This document shows, one piece after another, positions 57,855 through 64,000 of a stretch of 64,000 nt of DNA. Below the pieces are notes generated by a model. The model had not been told where the DNA came from. It did not search any database and saw nothing but the letters and a program-made list of their open reading frames with translations. Within the stretch, counting starts at the first letter, position 1; every line of letters begins with the position of its first letter. Location of the stretch: the NCBI GenBank assembly GCA_963556495.2, contig OY747722.1:18567501-18631500 (forward strand), written 5' to 3'. Origin of the DNA: Valencia hispanica (Eukaryota; Chordata; Actinopteri; Cyprinodontiformes; Valenciidae). A program made the translations under genes and the position numbers.

Positions 57855-58835
57855 GTAGTAGGTCCGAGAGGGAAAACCCAGATATCCCTCTCCCCGCAGT
57901 CTCCAGCATCCCCCAATGGGTATATGTTGACTTATTGAAGCGGGTCCTCTTGCCACGTATCAATGTACCCTTAGGCAAGACACTTAACCCCAATGTTTGA
58001 ATCCTGAAGGGCTTTGAGTGGTTTGAATGGCTAGAAGGGTCACACTGGATAAAAAGAGGAAAACCTCAGGGCATACCCAGGGCTTGCATCAGTTCTGAGT
58101 CTTTCTCTAACAGGATGAACTCTGCAAACCTCCAAAGGGAGGTTTCCAGGCAATTCAAGCATCTGTTCAGGCTCGAGATAGCTGCTGATGTGGTGAAGCA
58201 GCGACTCTACTCTTAGCTCCCTCTACGTGACAAAGCTCCCACCATATCTCTAAGGCTGAGCCCAGCCACCCTACACAGAATCAGTCTTTAACTCTGGTTC
58301 TCAGGGCCCACAGCCCTGCACATTTTTTGGTGTGTCTTTGCTCCATGCAGCACAACTAATTCAAATGATTGCATTACCTTCACAGCATGCCACCAAGTGT
58401 GGCAGAAATCAATCACTCAAGTGTTTGAGAACAAGAAAGTGCCTAAAACATGCAGGGCAGTGGGCTATCAGAAGGACAGTTGGGGACCTCTTCGACACAG
58501 GAGGTTAATTTCGTCTGCTTGTGCCTGGGGTCTCATTCTTTCATTCGCTATCTAGATTTGAGTACCCCCAATGGTCCTGGATTCTCTGTTGTCCAACTGT
58601 CAAATGAATAACGAGTTATTGACAGTCTTGATGATGTTTAACCAGGTAGGTAGGCTAGTCTGTAGGGAGACCAGGGTGTCCTTCTGGATCCAGACAATGA
58701 GGGGAACCTTGGCTCCTGGGACTTGGCTGGGCTCAACTTAAAAAAGTAATAGTAAACTTCTTAAATCTCGGACGAGCACATAGGGAGGAATGACCAGGTT
58801 GGACCAAAAGCCAGGCAATTGCAAGGAAACTTCGC
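57855..58835. mobile_element. LINE-derived repeat split by a hAT-like MITE
   Basis: The part before 58278 includes GTGAAGCAGCGACTCTACTC, CTCCCACCATATCTCTAAGG and GAGCCCAGCCACCCTAC, common wording of a fish LINE (probably RTE-type) in antisense. The expected continuation (AATTTCGTCTGCTTGTGCCTG, GGGTCTCATTCTTTC) resumes at about 58507. The intervening 214 bp are a separate inserted element. Confidence 0.5.
58279..58492. mobile_element. hAT-like MITE (214 bp) with 8-bp target duplication
   Basis: Flanked by CTACACAG (58271-58278) and CGACACAG (58493-58500), a match at seven of eight bases. The ends AACTCTGGTTCTCAGGGCCC...CAGCCCTGCA and the reverse complement of the right part (CCAACTGTCC...CCCACTGCCCTGCA) are related inverted repeats. 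It interrupts a LINE fragment at a point where the host wording continues on the other side. Confidence 0.65.
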
Positions 58836-60055
58836 ATGCTGATTTTAGTCATTAAAATCTGACTTTTGGGACATAATAAAATTGTTTTTATCCAACTTAG
58901 AGCTTACACATAAAATCTGCAGTGACAGGCAGAAAAAAAACTTTCATTGTTTTTATGTACAGGAAGGGAGACTCTGGATGGTGGAACAAGAGTGTAGGAA
59001 GGCAGAAAATCTTAAGAAGTGGGGCCATTCATGGGCTACATGGGTTGAATAACCACCCAAATGACCTGATATAATGTTGCACAGACCTTTATATGAAATC
59101 TGAGAAAATAAGGAAAGACTTTTATGGTCTTTTTGTTCCTAAAACTAGACTAAAAGGTAATGAAGCATTCCAATTCTTAACACTATAGCGTGTCTTTACT
59201 GACACATTGAAGCATGAAAGCAATGGTTCTTCATGTTTAAATCTATTTTCCTCCTTCTTGTATGTAGTCTATGAGGTAAAATAGAAATACTGTTTCTTAT
59301 ATCTTTTTGTATGATCAATAATTCTGGCACATTTCAAAGCTTGCTGTATATGTGACTAGTGAGAAAATGAGTAACTCCCCCTGTTAAGGGTCTGTGTGGC
59401 TGAATGCATATGTGCATGTCTTCAGAGCTTCATCCTTAAACAGAACTTAATCTTTCCCCTCTACCTACCCCCTTCAATACTTTTAAAACTGTCAGTTCCT
59501 TTATTGAAAATTTCAGAATGAAAATCAATTGGAAGTTTTCCTTATTTGATTGTTTATGTTTGGTTCAAAGCATCTGCACCAACAAAGAATATATCTAAAT
59601 AAATAAATATCAATATTTTGTAGCAATGCAAAGTTATGCCTTGGTATGCAGGCTATCCTGTATATCAAAGAGTGTGTTAACACTCTACAGAGAAATGTCC
59701 TTAACTTGTGCACACTTATTGTTGCTGTTGTTGTATTCTGGATATCCAGTAATTTGCCATATCTATGTCATTTTGGTTACTTTAAATATTAAGTGCTTTC
59801 TTTGGAAATGTTTCACAATGAGACAGAAAGCATTGCAAACTTTAAGAAAGGCCTGCAATCTCTAAATGACAAATAGTCCTTGAATTGAATTTCTTTTAAT
59901 GTAATTTTTATTATCCCAGATTTCACTGTGACTAAAGAACATTTAAAAGATAAAGTTACTGAAGTGAGCTTTATTGCTCAGAAAGTACTATTTTCAGAAA
60001 TGGCTGACCGAACATTTAGTTTATTATTCAGTTTATTGTTTCTGTACACAAAATC
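58836..60055. other. Intergenic sequence
   Basis: No gene or confident repeat. Confidence 0.45.
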
Positions 60056-60059
60056 TTGC

Positions 60060-60329
60060 TCTCACTGCACACCTACAAACAAGTTACATTGTTGTCTCAT
60101 CAGTCGAAAGAATATCTTTCCAAAAGTCTTAGGGATCATCAAGATACAGTATTTTATCATAAGATAAATGTGAGATAGTTCTTTTTGTTTTGTTTGTTAG
60201 TTGTTGTTTTTTTGGTCAGCAGTGGTGTCTGCCTTGAAATTCACCCATTTATCTTTAAGTCTCTTTCTTATTGCTGAATCATAAACACTGACCCTAAACG
60301 AGGCAAATGAGGCCTACATTGCTTTAGAA
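60060..60329 (-). mobile_element. Tc1-like transposase relic (antisense)
   Basis: CTCATCAGTCGAAAGAATATC (read as 60097-60117), CAAAAGTCTTAGGGATCATC, GGTCAGCAGTGGTGTCTGCC and TCATAAACACTGACC are the antisense of Tc1 blocks upstream of the first catalytic Asp. The first two words are shared in style with the relic at 13440-13495. Confidence 0.5.
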
Positions 60330-60605
60330 CAGGGGTGTCAAACTCATTTTCATGTTGGGCCACATAAAGATCACAAATTCAATGGGCCGGCTATGGCAGA
60401 AAGTGTTGATAAAACTACTAATTAAATACAATGATGTAATTTGGCACTATACAAATACAAAATAATTTTGATTTGATTGATAAAAAAATATTTAGGCACA
60501 CAACTGTTGAAGGTTCGATTAATGTGGGACGCCAGACTCTAAAGGGCCATATAAATAGCTATAGAGTGCCGGATTTGGCTCTTGGGCCTTGAGTTTGACA
60601 AATAA
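60330..60605. mobile_element. hAT-like non-autonomous element (GGGTGTCAAACTC family)
   Basis: The left end CAGGGGTGTCAAACTCATTT with GTTGGGCCACATAAAGATCAC and the right part GGATTTGGCTCTTGGGCC, TTGAGTTTGACA form the well-known inverted ends of an abundant vertebrate hAT-type element. The last bases of the right end are decayed. Confidence 0.65.
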
Positions 60606-60607
60606 TT

Positions 60608-60805
60608 AATGGTTTAACAACTATGGTAAATACTTCTGTAGCATTTTCCCCTAAATAAATAGGCATGTGAAAAGTACTTTTTTTATTTACTTAGGTTATC
60701 TTTGATATGGAAGTTTGTTTGATGGTCTGAAAGATATAAATATGGCAAAAATATAAAAAATCTGTAAGGTGGTAAACACTTACACTGTACACTTGTGCAC
60801 TGTAT
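60608..60805. mobile_element. Right-end fragment of a TA-flanked MITE family
   Basis: TTATTTACTTAGGTTATCTT, TTTGTTTGATGGTCTGAAAG, and the end GGTGGTAAACACTTACACTG followed by TA match the right part of the fish family whose opposite end lies at 12955-13085. Confidence 0.5.
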
Positions 60806-61663
60806 ATACAGAAGTTTTAATGAGAGTTTGAAAAAATAGGATATGTTCTAAGATCTCCTAATGCACCTGCAGATGTATGGTACAACCTCAGAGCTGTAGG
60901 TTTGGGCCAAAAAATGTTAGACTGTTAGTGACATGGAAGTGGTACAAAATCTGTAAACTTTTTTATTGAAAGCACTTGTTTTTAACAACTAGCTGTATGA
61001 TACCCAACGACTGATTCTCATGAGTTCACTGAAAATAATTCATCAACTTGTTTCTGGATGAGGCGGCTTATCCTCACAGACTGTCTGTTCTGTCCCCTGA
61101 TAAGAGCTTCATGCTGTCAGTGCCCACAGCGAGCTGAAGATGAGATAGGGAGATAAATGATAGAAAGATGGAGATTAGCGGGATAGACTCTGGCGGCAAT
61201 GACACAGCAAATGAGACATTGGTAATAGATTCTCAGTTTAGAAGCTGAATTTAGAAAAGAACTGAATACACTTCAGAACATTAAGTATGAAATGAAGAAC
61301 CTAAATCATTAACCTTACGCTTCACCATGAAGGTTAAATGTTAAACAGTTGTCCATTTATACCTCCAATCTGCAACCAGGATTTTTTTATAATCTTGTTT
61401 TTGTGTATAACCAAGTGTTTCTGCTGCTGCTGCTGCTATTCTCTGTTCAGCCAACAGATGATGCTGTGGGTCTTCAGGAGCAACTCATTACAAGCAATAA
61501 AAATTACCAGGCAAGAACAGATAGTTGGAGCACAAGCCCACCTGATTGAGTTTACAGACAAGACCTTAGCTAAATGTAAAAGTAGTGAGCAGCTGAGACA
61601 CAGGATTACATAACAAATCTCCTGCTTTCCTCTTTTCAGCCATGTCAAGATAGCACAGGTTGT

Positions 61664-61711
<48 letters not shown>

Positions 61712-62377
61712 AAGTGGGTGTTGTGGGTGAGGGGTGGGCCAGGGTTTTGAAAAAAGCTGATTTTTGGATACTCCAGCACATTCACTGTCTCAGTCAGCAC
61801 ACGCCTTCTATTTCTCTATCTTCTATCCTGTCTTCCCAAATCCCACGCTTTCCATTTTCTTACCGTCAGCTAATCCTGTGCTCTCTGCCCCCCCCCCACC
61901 TAAAAAAAATCCTTTAGGAATGTTTATTCCAATAAACTAACACCAATTTACTACATTCCATTTTTTATCTTTCTAAAACATCGAGCATTTCATTTAGCAA
62001 TGGGAGGCCCTCTTTTATTTAATGATCTATCATCTGTTTGTGCTTAATTTTTAGCAAGTATGAAGTTGCTAGTTTAGAGGACATAGCCAAGTCATATCCC
62101 TCTCTTTATGAGCGAGGCTTTCTTCTCTAATGCTGATTATGGTTAATATGTGCATATGAATATTTTGCTAAAGCAATAATGCTGTGTTTAGGACCTATAA
62201 AAACAATTTAAAAGTATGCCTTTTATCTCAACCTATTAAAGAGCATCTTATTTATAATGATCTGGTGCTGTTGAAGGAACAACTATTGCCTCAGTATGGC
62301 CCTTTTAAAGCCTTCTTAAGCAGATAGCCCAACCAATTAACCAGCTAATACCATCTTTTTATTTTTGTGCATTCATC
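60806..62377. other. Intergenic sequence
   Basis: No gene seen. Holds a short CTG run (61421-61438), the GT microsatellite and a C-run (61889-61898). The stretch 61930-62330 has the mixed composition of a possible conserved non-coding element. Confidence 0.4.
61660..61709. repeat. (GT)n microsatellite
   Basis: About 50 bp of GT repeats with one interruption (GTATGT). Confidence 0.97.
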
Positions 62378-62935
62378 TCGAGAGGTTTCAGAGCAGGCCC
62401 CAGAGCAGAGTCCGTCATCTCTTTTCGCTTGTTGAGTTTTTTCAAGTCAATGGATCTGATATTGCTACCCTAACTGACGATTGCAGGAGAGATTGCGTTC
62501 TGCGCCACAGACTTTTCAAAGACCTGCAGCATCTTGCTAAAAACATTTAAGGACTAAAGCTTTCTAAAGAAGTGCAGCCCACTCTGTCCCTTCTTTTGAA
62601 CAGCCTTATTGTCGTGCTTCCAGTCATGTCTGTTGTCCAGGTATTTATACTCATCCACTGTTTCTTCCTTTCCCACGATGGAAACAGTCTTTGACATATT
62701 CCTGTTTCACTCAAAATCTACAATCATATCTTTTGTTTTTGTTCACATGACCGTTTCAACACCATCCCAAAAAGGTGTCCTCCAGCCCTCTGTACTCAGC
62801 TTCTTGACTATCTCTATACACCCAATGGCTGCAGAGTCATCTGAATAGTTCTGCAGATGATAAGACTCTGACTTGTACTGGACGTCTTAGGTGTACAAAG
62901 TAAAAAGGAATGGTGACAGTACAATCCCCTGTAAT
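62378..62935 (-). mobile_element. Decayed LINE fragment, same family as 24708-25226
   Basis: The plus strand shows CAGACTTTTCAAAGACCTGCAG-type wording (62509-62530), CATCTTGCTAAAAACATTTA and CACTCTGTCCCTTCTTTTG (62580-62598), each matching in order the segment 25098-25185 of the other copy. Sequence further right (TACTCATCCACTGTTTCTTC; ATGGCTGCAGAGTCATCTGA) extends toward the reverse-transcriptase palm region. All frames are broken. Confidence 0.65.
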
Positions 62936-63229
62936 AGTGTTGCAACGCAAATAATATAAAAGTTACAGAGGCTACTCCTGTGCTTTAGTAGCTTGTTACC
63001 AAGTGATGTCAGATAGCCTAAGAAGAAAGCTTTATCAGTTGACTGAAATCAAGAACTTCATTCATTCCAACTTCAAAGTGGGAATGAATACAGTGTACAA
63101 TATCAGCTCTTGTTTACCTAATCAGCCATATTACAAATAGAAAATATTGTGGCATTCTAATATCATGAGATCTCATACCATGAGGCCTCACCCTACTCAT
63201 ATTACATAATATCACAAAACCAGTGTTTG

Positions 63230-63348
<119 letters not shown>

Positions 63349-63375
63349 ATTTTTGTTGGCTCTTTAAAATAAAAA

Positions 63376-63379
<4 letters not shown>

Positions 63380-63464
<85 letters not shown>
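63380..63464. repeat. (AT)n array 2, 85 bp
   Basis: Uninterrupted alternating AT, separated from array 1 by 33 bp of mostly AT-rich non-repeat sequence. Confidence 0.97.
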
Positions 63465-63470
<6 letters not shown>

Positions 63471-64000
63471 TTATATCCGCTGTTAGAATCAACCAGAGGA
63501 ATCAGTCTCAAACTTCAGCTTCACACAGGTAATGGCTGCTACAGGTACTCTGCTGAGATGCTGACATGGACAACCAAGAAGAAGTTAATGTTAACAACTT
63601 AGTCAAGATCTGATGAGCATCTTTTCCGTCACCCTTTTTCAAGCATCCTGTAACATTATGTGGAAATGATAAAAACATGCTCAAAGGCCAGAAAGCACAT
63701 TGTCGTGATATGATAATCCATGTTTTGATCTGTTTGTTTTCATTCTGTTTATTTCCTACAAGTCTTCCTGTTCCTATTGTCTGCCCTATTAATTATCCCC
63801 AGCTCTTCCTTGTTACGCGATTACTTGTGTGCGTATATATGTTCACCTGTGTCCATACCTCCTCGCTGGTTCCTCGTCTAATGTATGGTATTGTGTTGTT
63901 TTGTTCTCTGGTAATAATAATTATTAAATAATCGTTTTACAGTAGTTTGATGGTCTGGCACAGGTATCAGCCTTTGTTAGTGCTAACTACCTGAAGAACG
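63465..64000. other. Intergenic sequence to window end
   Basis: No gene seen. The part 63760-63900 (CAGCTCTTCCTTGTTACGCG, GTATATATGTTCACCTGTGTC) has a repeat-like flavour but could not be assigned. Confidence 0.4.

Overview
This window looks like nuclear DNA of a ray-finned (teleost) fish. It is AT-rich, almost free of long open frames, holds one recognisable vertebrate gene exon with a eukaryotic splice donor, and is crowded with fish-typical interspersed repeats. There are no bacterial operons, ribosome-binding sites or CRISPR arrays. Family assignments rest on recalled family patterns and on comparisons inside the window; no database search was possible.

Host gene. The only confident host coding sequence is exon 1 of a GPR37-type receptor on the minus strand (8655-9638). 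It encodes a signal peptide, a long N-terminal ectodomain, TM1, TM2 and the start of TM3. It ends in phase 0 at a GT donor (8654-8649). No second exon is visible below 8649, so positions 1-8654 appear to be the 5' part of a long intron. The exon and its 5' flank (about 8700-10200) form the clearest CpG-rich block. From about 10.2 kb onward the window reads as intergenic sequence upstream of this gene.

Mobile DNA. The main theme is IS630-Tc1-mariner transposons in layers. At least six families are present as relics. One family with CAGTGGG ends has three copies (18210-19190, 24105-26157, 31377-34742). The youngest-looking element (31583-33211) sits inside the third copy. It has 284-bp terminal inverted repeats and a 337-codon DD34E transposase frame broken only by two nonsense codons. 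LINE fragments with L2/CR1-like reverse transcriptase C-termini are at 13888-14935, 24708-25226, 26344-26890, 54595-55400 and 62378-62935; two of them sit inside Tc1 relics. hAT-like and Tc1-like non-autonomous elements, one probable solo LTR (40250-41761) and several large microsatellites complete the picture.

Quiet regions. Large stretches (15.1-17.8, 22.3-24.1, 36.5-40.2, 41.8-52.9, 56.2-57.8, 58.8-60.0 and 60.8-62.4 kb) show no gene or recognisable repeat beyond the items listed. Some segments (about 28240-28600, 51470-52620, 57400-57760, 61930-62330) have the mixed-composition look of conserved non-coding elements or an unrecognised exon; that is inference only. I found no new gene system. 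The most interesting object is the nearly intact nested transposon.
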